From positions 127,454 to 191,453 of the forward strand of contig VSDK01011390.1 in NCBI GenBank assembly GCA_009767595.1: a stretch of DNA of 64,000 bases, read 5' to 3'. The position numbers and the translations under genes were made by a program. Positions 52,826-62,551 of this stretch are shown in pieces (the stretch's first letter is position 1; every line of letters starts with the position of its first letter). Below the pieces are notes generated by a model. That model was not told the origin of the DNA and made no database searches. It was given only the letters and a program-made list of their open reading frames with translations. This stretch comes from Symbiodinium kawagutii (Eukaryota; Sar; Dinophyceae; Suessiales; Symbiodiniaceae).

Positions 52826-54025
52826 ATATGAGAAAAACTATGTAAATGATTGATGACTCTTGGAATCGAGACCTTGCTCATGGGGTTCGTCGGTCGATTT
52901 GTTCACCGATTTGGATGTTCAAATCAAGTAACTTGTGCAGATCCACATAATCATAGAAATAATGAAACACGTGCCCATGATATATGTAACTTTGATTTCA
53001 CATGTGAATGCACATTATGCACACAGGGCCTAAACTAGTTAGAGAAACTTAGGGCTTGTAAGCGAATCTTTGGTCGTTATGCCTAATGTCCTCGCATCCC
53101 AAAAACCGGCATTTTTCGGAAAACATTGGCATTTTTGGAGGCTACACCATTTTTTGACCAAACTATTTCTACACATACACAGATAGCTCCGCACGCATAC
53201 TTCGTGGCCAATCTTGCTCAAAGAGCGCTCAAAGGATCCCAGTTTCTCCACCTGACCGCTACTTCCCGTACCACTAAATTGCCGCCATGAAACATGATCA
53301 ATCATCAATAACCGTCATTTAAGCGTCAAGGAACCATTAGTCAGCCATTAATCAACCATCATTAAACCATGAATCGACCAAATTCAGTAGCCATGAATCA
53401 GCCATTAATTCAGTATTGATTATCCAATAGCAACCATTGACTGGTCATTGATTCATCACTAGCATCCATCATGAGTACAATATGAGTCAAAGTAATACTA
53501 GTATAATTACTAGACATATATATATATACATGATACTAATCATTAATCATTGCTATTATTACTACGTACCATAATTAACAATGTCATCATTCATCAATTT
53601 AACAAGTACTTATCCAAGAGGTCGCCCGCAACTGGTTGAACCTCCATGCCTTCGTAGCGCGACACCACACAATGGCAGGCCCGTTCAGTCCGTGGGTTCA
53701 TCCCTTGGCGAATGACAAGGAGCGCCAGCGAAGCTGCAGGTGACAGTCCCTGGTGGTGATTTGATGGTCGATGGTTGAGGATCTTTCGATAAGTAACCAT
53801 GAGTATGGTTATGATATACAACCTTTGATATTCATAAGAACATAGTGGTTTGCCATAAAAGAGATTAACCAAAAGAACATGCAGTCATCAAGATAATGAT
53901 GGTTATGATGGAAACCTCTATTAACCATCATTATAGTGTTTCTTGAAAATACACAGTGAAAGTGGTTGATAGAAGTTAATATTAGGGGCTGATGATTCAC
54001 AATAATGGGCAAAAAAAGTATAGAT
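52826..54025. other. AT-rich DNA with one candidate exon
   Basis: Apart from 53594-53733 nothing is recognised. 53290-53480 has many AACCATTA/ATCAACCAT words. Confidence 0.4.
53594..53733 (-). CDS. Candidate terminal exon of an unidentified host gene
   Basis: On the minus strand, TGTCACCTGCAG precedes 53733. After two bases, 45 codons read SLALLVIRQGMNPRTERACH and onward to TGA at 53596-53594. GC-rich except for its last codons, no stop, balanced composition. One of the better exon candidates in the window. No family recognised. Confidence 0.38.
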
Positions 54026-54122
54026 GGTGGTTTCTTAATGTTATCATCCAATTTGTTACTCATGTATTGGTAACATACTAACCGTAACTGTGGGGGTCTC
54101 CTATATGGCTCGAGAAACCCCC
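54026..54122. repeat. Family B inverted-repeat element, diverged
   Basis: GGTGGTTTCTTAATG ... ATCATCC ... GGGGGTCTCCTATATGGCTC GAGAAACCCCC. Confidence 0.6.
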
Positions 54123-54264
54123 AGCCTAATTGATCCTTAAATGATGATTGAAAGCGATGATGCCCAGCCAAGGTTGGGTTTCTCCAACGTACCAAGGGCA
54201 GGTACCGGAGTTGTTTTGTTCCAGTCGAGTGCACAGCTCGTCATATCAGCTGTGATTTGGATAT

Positions 54265-54383
54265 GTATGGGTCAAGCAGCTAATCAACCAACGTCCATCG
54301 GGGATAATCACCAACAAAGTCATAGGGAAAACAATGGTCAATGATAGGGGAACCAGGGGGACTAAGGGTTTTGACCCACAGCC
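54265..54383. repeat. Family C inverted-repeat element
   Basis: GTATGGGTCAAGCAGCTAATC ... CATAGGGAAAACAATGGTCA ... CCAGGGGGACTAAGGG ... TTGACCCACAGCC. Confidence 0.75.
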
Positions 54384-55489
54384 ATTTCCCGGCCCTGCGA
54401 CCAAAGTGATGCCCAATCTGCAGGTGTTAGCCAAATCTGCCAGAAAGTGATACCAACCAGGACCACCCATAGATGATTATGTTTCTTAGATACCACATAC
54501 GTTGAACCAAGAAAAGTGATACCAACCATATACGATTTCTCAGATACCAGGAAAAGTGATAGCAACCATAGATGCTATGCGTTTCGCAGGAGTCTTTCTA
54601 CTTTGTGGGGCACTACTGGGGGTCCGAAGCTCAACAACCAGGTCCTTGGGTGAGGTTGCTGCGCGAAGATTCAACGGATATCAGCTGTGACTTGCAGTTG
54701 CTTGGAGTTGACAGATTTTCCGTAGACTACTCTTGGGTTGCTAGGTAGATGTTGTTTGATGCCACATAGTCCTTCAATCACGTCAACAATATTAGCTGTT
54801 CATAAGAGCTTTCAAGCCACACATTCTCACATTTGGCAACCTTTGGCCACTGAGGATGGTACATCCGGGCGCTTACCGGATGTGTTTTCCCTTGAAAGTG
54901 TCCATGTGGTGGTAACTGGTCTGCAGCTGGAGAGCATTTGCTTTGGAATTCTCAGGAAGACACTGTGGCCAAGTCTCATTCCACAAAATAGACGAAAACT
55001 ATTGGATTTTTGTGGCATGTTGACATGTCATGACATGTCTAGTCTTCGCATGGTGACATGAAGTAACAATTCGAGATCATGCAGTCATGCCGCCACTTGA
55101 AGAGATCAGGGTCACCAAAAACGTCCGAAAACAGGTTACATCTAGTGAACTAACCATGGTCAACATGAGTTACTGTTTGGCTCATGGTTGTTAATTGATA
55201 CTTAACAACCCTTTGATGACTTAATGATCTTTCGTTTACTTGTAATGTCTCATCAGTGAAGGTTTTGAGGTTCCCCTGGGAACTGCTAGCTCAAGAATCA
55301 TCAATAACATCAACTCCACAAATATGTACCGTCCATCAACCATTGATGGATTAGTGGCAATAGTGGCGAATACATATTTTTACATCTTTCTACACTCCTT
55401 ATATATACGCAATATATGTGTGTATATTGCTACTATTCTGAAATTATGTACTCACCAGGTCACCATGAACGTTTGGTTGCCATTGGTTC

Positions 55490-55720
55490 AGTTCACCCCT
55501 GAAAGCATCAAATCGTCTCTTCGTTGGTACTGGCCCCTGCCGCGAGGCGAGAGTTCTGGTACAAGGACGGGGCAGCCGCGCGGGTGCCGAGCCACCACTG
55601 GTTGGGGACATCAGTGGACCCTCAGCCAGGGCACCATAGCTGCAGGTGGCCGCGAAGGAACGCCTAGGGAACTCACTGAGAGGAGGGCGCCATTGGATGA
55701 ATTGGCTTGGCAATGTCAGA
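55490..55720. other. GC-rich island, possible exon
   Basis: Open in more than one frame on both strands. The most protein-like reading is + with REFWYKDGAAARVPSHHWLG near 55547-55606. The strand is not decidable without transcript data. Confidence 0.3.
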
Positions 55721-55961
55721 CTGCTGATGTTTTTTTCGGATTCCATCCTCTTGGAAAATTACCCGGCTGTAGTGGCCATCGCTGGAAATGCTGCTTGTAT
55801 TTGTTCAAGACATCGATGATGGAAGGTGAGTTGGCGACACAGACCGCGACGTACCACGGTGGCCATCAGCGGGCCATTGGCAAATCTCAAAGCAATGAAA
55901 AGAGTGAAAATGTCACATTAACTATAGATGACTATATTTATATATATATATATATATAGTT

Positions 55962-56205
55962 TTGCCACTGGCTCGATTTTTCCGCTGTGGCTTCATCTGC
56001 CGGGTATCACTGTGGGGGGCTTGGCCAACGCCGAAGGCTTCGTTTCTCCCGGGGGCACACAGGGCTCGTGTCAGGAGCGGCCCTTGGTCTTCGATGCTTG
56101 CGCTTCGCACCTCTCTGCACCTTGGGCGACTGGGCCGGCACTTGGAGCTGTGGCAACCAGGGGTGTCCTGCCCCAGCCCTTTAAAGCCATGGAGCTACTA
56201 GGCGT
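55962..56205 (+). other. GC-rich island, possible exon
   Basis: All three plus frames are open for at least 195 nt. The frame reading LPGITVGGLANAEGFVSPGG and onward looks most protein-like. It lies next to a TA repeat and is sharply different in base composition. Confidence 0.3.
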
Positions 56206-56308
56206 GCCCCAACCAAATGGTAGATATGGTCAATGGTCAAGTACTGGTTCTCAATGGTTAAGTAATAGTTGATTGCTGGTTTTCAAGGTTAATCATGATT
56301 GTCTCAAT

Positions 56309-56395
56309 TTGGTTTTTAAACATTTTCCCCAATATCACCAATATTTGGGATGGTTGGTTGACATATTTTTGGGGATGCGGCAACCAACCACCAAC
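56309..56395. repeat. Family A MITE, diverged
   Basis: TTTGGTTTTTAAACATTTTCCCC ... GGTTGGTTGACATATTTTTG ... CAACCAACCACCAACT. Only the right terminal repeat is clear. Confidence 0.5.
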
Positions 56396-57204
56396 TGTTT
56401 TGTATCATTAATCAACCATTACAACCATGATTGCCCTTGCTGACCAATCCCTTAGTAGTCATCAACGAAGCATCAATTAAACCACCAACTAAGTAGCCAA
56501 ACAAACCAGCTTATAGGTCACAAGCCAAACAAACCACTGCCGTGTCGCTGCTAGGCTCCGGCCCTCATTTGGAAAGCCTGTCCAAAGGCAGGGCGTGGGA
56601 TGGTCCGTCCAGGTTGTCGATGGCTTTCGCGGTGCGTGGGCCACGTTTGGGTCCCGTGAGATCACATGGCCCTGTTGTTGCTAGAAGCATTTCGGAAGAT
56701 TAAAATGGGAAGACTGGTTTGGTCTTGACATGGTGTGAACTGTGCTTGGCATTTCCTAAGATATCCCAAGGGTTTTTCATGAGGCAAGAGTGCTTTGAGG
56801 CACAAAAAATACAGAGGTACGAGTATGTACATGCATACAGCAATAGAAATCAATGAAGACACATGTTTTTTTCATGCTTGCACGCATACACATAGCCGTA
56901 GGTGTTTGGGCAATTTGCATGCTGTAAGATGGGTTAATTTGTTGGCTGTTTTGGAGAATGGGGATGGCTTGCATGTTTGGTTTCATACCAGCATTTAGGG
57001 TATAGATGTGAGGCTAGCCGGGCCATATTGACGCTTCATATTGGATTTTGCTAGCAGTCATTTGCCGCCATCTAGGATGGCCCTGAACTCCTATGGATTC
57101 GTATGGAAATTTGATCTCCCAACATGCCGTGAGCCACCCAACTCCAACTTGACCAACCAACCCACCAACTCAACTCAACTCAATGGAACCCAACTCAACC
57201 AACT
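56396..57204. other. DNA with a candidate exon, otherwise no feature
   Basis: Contains the minus-strand candidate at 56565-56671. The right edge (57140-57200) is rich in CAACTCAA/CCAACC words. Confidence 0.4.
56565..56671 (-). CDS. Candidate terminal exon of an unidentified host gene
   Basis: On the minus strand, GCAACAACAG precedes 56671. After two bases the codons include CDLTGPKRGPRTAKAIDNLD and continue to TGA at 56567-56565. GC-rich, with AT-rich flanks. A second frame on this strand is also open. No family recognised. Confidence 0.33.
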
Positions 57205-57302
57205 GGTGGTTTTTCAAAATGAGGGTCCCCTATTTTTTTTTCATTCTTCATTTACATTGCCAAACCAACCATTTTGGGGGGTTCCATATTTTGAGAACCC
57301 CA
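57205..57302. repeat. Family B inverted-repeat element
   Basis: GGTGGTTTTTCAAAATGAGGG ... CCAAACCAACCATTTTGGGG ... CCATATTTTGAGAACCCC. Confidence 0.65.
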
Positions 57303-57503
57303 CAACCCAACCAACCCATCTTTCGCACCACCAGGCGGCACTAATGGTCATCGTCCGACCACCAGAATTACAACACAGGCGCCTGGGCTGTCGGTTCACA
57401 CCTCCGTGTGACATTCCAACTGGAAGTGTTTAGCTGAGATTCACCTCAGGGGAGGATGATAGAAAATCATCAAAAATCAACGATAGTATGGAAGAATGCT
57501 GGT
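57303..57503. other. Unique DNA, nothing recognised
   Basis: Short open stretches only. Confidence 0.35.
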
Positions 57504-57526
57504 GGTGATGATGACGACTGATGATG

Positions 57527-57607
<81 letters not shown>

Positions 57608-57704
57608 GATGATGACGACGACGACGACGATGATGATGATGACGACTACGACTACGACGACGACGATGACGATGGCGATGGCGATGGCGATGACGATGAT
57701 GATG
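57504..57704. repeat. GAT/GAC microsatellite
   Basis: About 60 trinucleotide units, GAT in the first half and GAC/GAT/GGC mixtures in the second. Open frames across it are by-products of the repeat. Confidence 0.93.
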
Positions 57705-57866
57705 GGATGCCCAGATCACAGCGTCTTTGACGAATCAGGAACGATCTAGATGACCCCTATGATTGGTGGTGTGAAGAGGTGTCAAGCACTTCCTACTGGT
57801 GTTCCACCATACCCGATGATAATTTAGGTGCAGATTATCAGATGTAGTTTCATGATTGAGTTGCTG

Positions 57867-57955
57867 CTTGGTGGTTTCAAAGATTTTTCATTATCCCGAG
57901 TATTAACAAATGGTCGGCTGGTTGACAAGCATATTTTTCATAAGGGTGTTTCACC
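57867..57955. repeat. Family A MITE, right end decayed
   Basis: CTTGGTGGTTTCAAAGATTTTTC ... GGTCGGCTGGTTGACAAGC ... ATATTTTTCATAAGGG. The right terminal repeat is lost. Confidence 0.55.
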
Positions 57956-60128
57956 CGCTGCTGTTGCCACGACTGCCATGACTGTTTGTTCACATCAATA
58001 GCCATTGCTGGTGGTTTGCCAGCTCTTCACGCGAGTTGTTTTTTTCCGGGAGCAGATGCAGGGTCACCAGCGGCTGTTGATGAACGATGAGAATAGGTTA
58101 GGGACTTGGTGAATCAATTGCAAGAAAGCAACCAACCATATACACACTTACACACACACACACATCGTGATGATGTGGTGGATAGTGATAGCCAGTAACT
58201 TTGGCTTATAATGGTTGTGGTGGTCAATAATGATGTGACAATAATGATGATTACCACTACTGTTTGATAGTGATCAGCACTTTTGGTATAGTCCAATCTT
58301 ACACTAGTTGAGTCGCGGACCCCAATCCCTATCCCATTTCATCATATTTCATCCTGATGTTCATTACTGGTCACAGTTGCTGCTCCTGGTTAAGTTGCTA
58401 CCTATAGGAAGGGTAGCCGCCGGCCTTCGGCCCGGGCGCTGCTCACACGGTACCGGTGGTTGTCAGCGCTGGAGGTCATGGTGGAGGTTGGAAAGCGGCG
58501 CCATTGCCTGGGGAAGGAGCTGCCTGTGGCGACCCAGTCGTCACCCATGGTGCGGCTGCCACCTTGGCGAGCTGCTCGTGACCAGCAATGGGGGATGGGA
58601 ACCAACCATAGACGTGGGAAACCAATGGTTGGGTGGTTTTTTAGTGGCTAGCTAACCATTTTTTAGTGATTACAATAACTAACCATATGACTAACTAAAA
58701 CCTCAGTGTTTTGACCGGTTTTATGACCAACTAAGTTTGTTTGGTGGTTAATAAGCTGCATGTGATGGTGTTGTCTTCAATTGTTACAAACTGCATCTGA
58801 TATCATGATGCTACATGTTTCCTTTAATTTTTTGCCCATTATGGATTTTGGAGTTTATCACGCAATCATCAATTGCAATGAGTGATCATTAATAACTTTA
58901 GCAACCGTGTGGTGAGTTTCCTGACCAGAAAGTTCTTGTGAAACGGATTTGTCGACCCTGCGGCAAAATTGAAATGCCGCCAGATTGGGAGCAAATCTAG
59001 CAGTTCACCTTTTTCAAGCAACTCAGTTTGTAGCCTTCCATCGTTCACGTGATGAGCACTCAGGAAATCTCAAGACATGAATCTGATGGATGATCATTTT
59101 CCATGATACATCCCTGTAACGGAAAAGTGACTTGGAGCTACCAGGGGTGCCCACTGACCAAATGGTGGTACTTGAAAGCCACAGCCGCACAGCAGTTTCC
59201 GCAGGAACATGGGTATGGGCGAGGACTGCTGGCCGGATCCGGTGGGTCGTCAATCTCACCCTGACCTTCGGACAGCGGATTTCTTTGCCCAAGCGAACTG
59301 CTGTTGATGATCGATAACCCTTGTGCAAACTGATACATGCTATGACTAATAGGGATTGATCATGATCCCTAGGCCATATTCATAAGTCATCAACGTGGAT
59401 CGTTCGAGAGTTCCCAAATGACGTACTACAACAAACAAAACTTGAACCTGTTCAGGGAAAATGTTTCTGCCATGTATTGATTTGGCAGATTGTGTAGGGG
59501 GCTACTCTCTTGGTATTGAGTATGTGTATTAACATGTATATTACTGGATGCATGGATTTGCACAAATATGTGCACACACACATACACCTGTATGGAGATC
59601 CACCTGCCAGATTAGAGTATCTGATGTTCAGTCTTCTGTCTATACTCTGAGTGAATGATTTCGCCAATCCTTCCTGTCAGTTGCGTTTCCGTAGCATTCA
59701 CACCTGAGTGGGTCCTCCATACATGGGCTGTGGTTCCCTCAACAAACCGACAGAAATGTTGCAGTGAAAGTAAGTCTCAACATTGTTGGTCTTTTAAAGC
59801 ATGAAACATCATTACATCATTGTTATCGGCAACAGAATTGTGCAAACACCCGTCAAGTAACCATCTAATCGACAATTGTTGACCATCAATTAGCCTCTAT
59901 CAACCATCCACCAACCACTATTTTCCATTGTCCTTATTTGAAATGTTCAGCATCATTGTTCACTATTGGACTGCCAGGATCAAGCTGCTAATTTCCATGA
60001 CTTTCAACTGGCCAGGACTTCTTGATGGAAGGTTATCCTCCAAAGACCCTGCCTGAAGCGGTGGGAAGCTCAGATTTTCACTGCCCTGCCCCAAAGCAGT
60101 TGCCGAAAGCTGCCGTGGTTTTAGATAT
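57956..60128. other. AT-rich DNA with one candidate exon
   Basis: Apart from 58408-58590, 59132-59317 (+) is open for about 60 codons and somewhat GC-rich, but not convincing. A short CA run lies at 58150-58165. No repeat family arm recognised. Confidence 0.4.
58408..58590 (+). CDS. Candidate internal exon of an unidentified host gene
   Basis: After CCTATAG, about 60 codons are open, including RPSARALLTRYRWLSALEVM and ELPVATQSSPMVRLPPW. Strongly GC-rich against AT-rich flanks. In-frame TAA at 58391 marks non-coding DNA before it. The donor is uncertain (GTGACC at 58578 or later). No family recognised. Confidence 0.35.
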
Positions 60129-60240
60129 GGCTATGGGTCAATATTAACCTACCAATCTTGGGGGAAAATAGCCAACAATAATAGAGAAAATAAGGGTTGA
60201 GAATGGGGGAAGTAGGGGTATAGGGTTTTGACCCATAGCC
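60129..60240. repeat. Family C inverted-repeat element
   Basis: GGCTATGGGTCAATATTAAC ... AATAGCCAACAATAATAGAG ... TAGGGGTATAGGG ... TTGACCCATAGCC. 112 bp. Confidence 0.8.
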
Positions 60241-61551
60241 ACATTTTTCCCCCAGCATTGGCAAATGGTTGGTTGTTTGACTAACATTTCTAATAGGGAC
60301 CAGCCAAGTATGAATAGTGCCTATAGTGATGCTTGGGATCATCGATGGATGGGAGAAGGGCATGGATCATAGCCAATACAAATGGCACTTGGGGGTTCAC
60401 ATGGGACCTGGGAACTCTAAGGGATAATGATTTAGTCACGATGAAAGAGTCATTGAACCGGCAGCACGGTATCATGTTTGTTGTGGATGCTCAGCATCCA
60501 TGGATGAGAGGGCCCCATTGACCCCACACTCCCTGATGACTGTTGGACGCTTTGCGTCAACATCCATTCTTAGGACCAACCATCAGTTGACCAAATGGTT
60601 AACAAGCTCAAACCAAGCCTCCATAGTTCCCCCGCTTAGCTCGACTATGAGGCGGCTCACGGCCATGGCTAGCCCATGACCCACATATTTCATGCCAACG
60701 ACCAGATAGTCCCATGCACCGCAACTGTTGGGCGTTGGAACCTGCAGCAGGTGGTACACACCTGCCATCAACTTAAGAGGTAGCTGGGTCGTTCAGGTGA
60801 GGATTGGGTTGAAGTCATGACCATTGTTTCGGCGTGTAAACTCAGATGTCCACTGGATCCTCTTCAGAACCCCGGAAGACTTGGCGCATTTAAGTCTGAC
60901 CATTTTTGGTGAAGCAAATGTCACTCCAAAATTGTGCAGTATTTTAGCTGTTACCCCTCCCAGGCCAAAAGTATGTTTTTTTTTTTCGGATTCAAGTCTA
61001 GAAGTTGGGGAGGGTATACCATGGTGACGGACGGACCGGTAGGTCTTCAAATCCAGAGTGGATATAGATCAGTACCAAAACCGAACAAAATGGGCATGTG
61101 AACATCCCAATACAAGCGATTCTGCCCAATTTGGGCATGTACATGAGGGGTAGGGTAGGGTAGGGGTGGCCTGACAGACAGCTGCTGTCTCCGAGGTTGC
61201 TTGGTCTCGCAGTGACAAGGCCAGCTTGTGATGATGCGATGTGAATATACAGATTTGTTGATCCCTAAGCATCCTCATCAATGATCCCATTCAGTAGGGA
61301 AATCAACAACTTTACAGGTACATGATGTCAGAATAGCGTGTCCGGCATGATACCAAACAAACATGTTCACATAGAACAAGTAATGCCAGCACTTCCCGCT
61401 GGGTTGACCACCTCAATACCCACCTCAGACCCCCATTGTTGGTGATTCTGGTCAGCATTTGCTGAACCAGTACCAGCTTTAGCGATTCTTATCACAGAAT
61501 TGACCTCCACTTGTTCCCAATGTTCATGATTGGATGTACTGGGTAAAAATT
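60241..61551. other. Intergenic or intronic DNA, no gene recognised
   Basis: Contains a GGGTAGGGTAGGG run at 61147-61168 and a family A-like fragment (AAATGGTTGGTTGTTTGACTA) near 60264. Open frames are short and not convincing. Confidence 0.4.
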
Positions 61552-61652
61552 GGGTGTTTCTCAAAATAGGGGACCCCCAAACATGGATGTTTTATTGTTG
61601 TAGATGATTTATAATGGATGATTCAGGGGTCCCATCAATTTATCGCATCATA
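61552..61652. repeat. Family B inverted-repeat element
   Basis: GGGTGTTTCTCAAAATAGGGG ... ATAATGGATGATTCAGGGGT CCCATCAATTTATCGC. Typical left arm, weak right arm. Confidence 0.65.
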
Positions 61653-61786
61653 GACCATTTACAACAGTTTATCCATGCATTATAATGAATGGAATCTATA
61701 TCCAACTATGATCCATTGACCAACTTCAGAATCGATAATCATCCTCATTCCAATACCCAACAAATTGATAATATTGCAACTGATAG

Positions 61787-61891
61787 CTGGTTGGTGGTTG
61801 CAAACCTTGTTTTTAATTCCCCAGTTATTATCAACAACTGGTTGGTTGACTTGCGCATATTTTTCGAAGGGGCTGTTCAACCACCAACCAG
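61787..61891. repeat. Family A MITE
   Basis: CTGGTTGGTGGTTGCAAACC ... GGTTGGTTGACTTGCGCATA ... GGGGCTGTTCAACCACCAACCAG. A 105-bp copy with 13-bp perfect terminal repeats. Confidence 0.78.
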
Positions 61892-62059
61892 ACAATCATG
61901 GAAGATACTATGATCCATTGACCACCAACCGGAATTTTTGGGTCCCACTTGGGTATGTCCCAAAATTATGAACCCCAAAGTTCTTGGCTATTCATCTATC
62001 ATGAACCAATGGTTTTCGGCATTGTGGGCTACACTATTTTGGCACATGTCCATTTCTTC

Positions 62060-62171
62060 CGGTCAAAACCGTGTACCCCTGGTTCCCCCATCATTAACCA
62101 GCTCGTTTTCCCTATGAAATTGATGCTTAATATTGATGATCCATTGACAACTATCAAGAGTCACGGGCTGA
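62060..62171. repeat. Family C element, opposite orientation, diverged
   Basis: CGGTCAAAACCGTGTACCCCTGG ... ATTAACCAGCTCGTTTTCCCTA ... matches the reverse complement of other copies. The end CACGGGCTG is diverged. Confidence 0.6.
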
Positions 62172-62237
62172 AACCACCAACCATCTATCCTTAGGAATGC
62201 TTGGGTCCCACTTCTTCCCAATTCCAACTGCCCCAAG

Positions 62238-62328
62238 CTGCCACACGCCCCTCGAGGTCAAGGAGCTGTACCGACAGGGTGAGGAAGCCGTCCACGAGGT
62301 GCTCGCCAGCTACGCTGCGGAGAAAACG
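62238..62328 (+). CDS. Candidate internal exon of an unidentified host gene
   Basis: Preceded by GCCCCAAG and followed by GTAGCA. After one base it reads CHTPLEVKELYRQGEEAVHE and continues ...VLASYAAEKT, a typical amphipathic helical segment. GC-rich with AT-rich flanks. One of the more convincing exon candidates. No family assigned. Confidence 0.42.
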
Positions 62329-62438
62329 GTAGCAGCATGGTGGTCGCATGGGTGTCCTGGCACCTTGACATGAGGGATTTGTGGCAGGGTTAAGTAGGGA
62401 TAGTGGTAAATCGTGATCAGCTTAAGCCTGAGTTGCCA

Positions 62439-62551
62439 CATTTATGGCAGGGTCAACGAGTGTCAACTAAGAACAATCGTTAAGTTTGTGCTCGGTATTT
62501 TTTTTAAGTCAGCCATGTTTGAGTTGACACTCGTTGACCCTACCATAAATG
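62439..62551. repeat. Inverted repeat with 30-bp arms
   Basis: Arms 62439-62468 and 62522-62551 are complementary with one mismatch. They start CATTTATGGCAGGGTCAACG. The loop is 53 nt. Unrelated in sequence to families A-D, so a fifth kind of short element. Confidence 0.8.

Larger units (their letters stand above)
54384..56308. other. Region with two GC-rich islands
   Basis: 54480-54580 has two near copies of AAAAGTGATACCAACCATA. 54800-55061 (+) is open and somewhat protein-like, ending in TGA. Two clearer GC islands are listed separately. 55930-55960 is a TA repeat. Confidence 0.35.

Noticed and set aside
55324-55959. 211-codon open frame (+) as one gene
   Set aside because: It runs through a TA microsatellite and switches between AT-rich and GC-rich parts; only the GC island may be coding.
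57521-57730. Poly-Met/Asp and poly-Ser open frames
   Set aside because: They are by-products of the GAT/GAC microsatellite.
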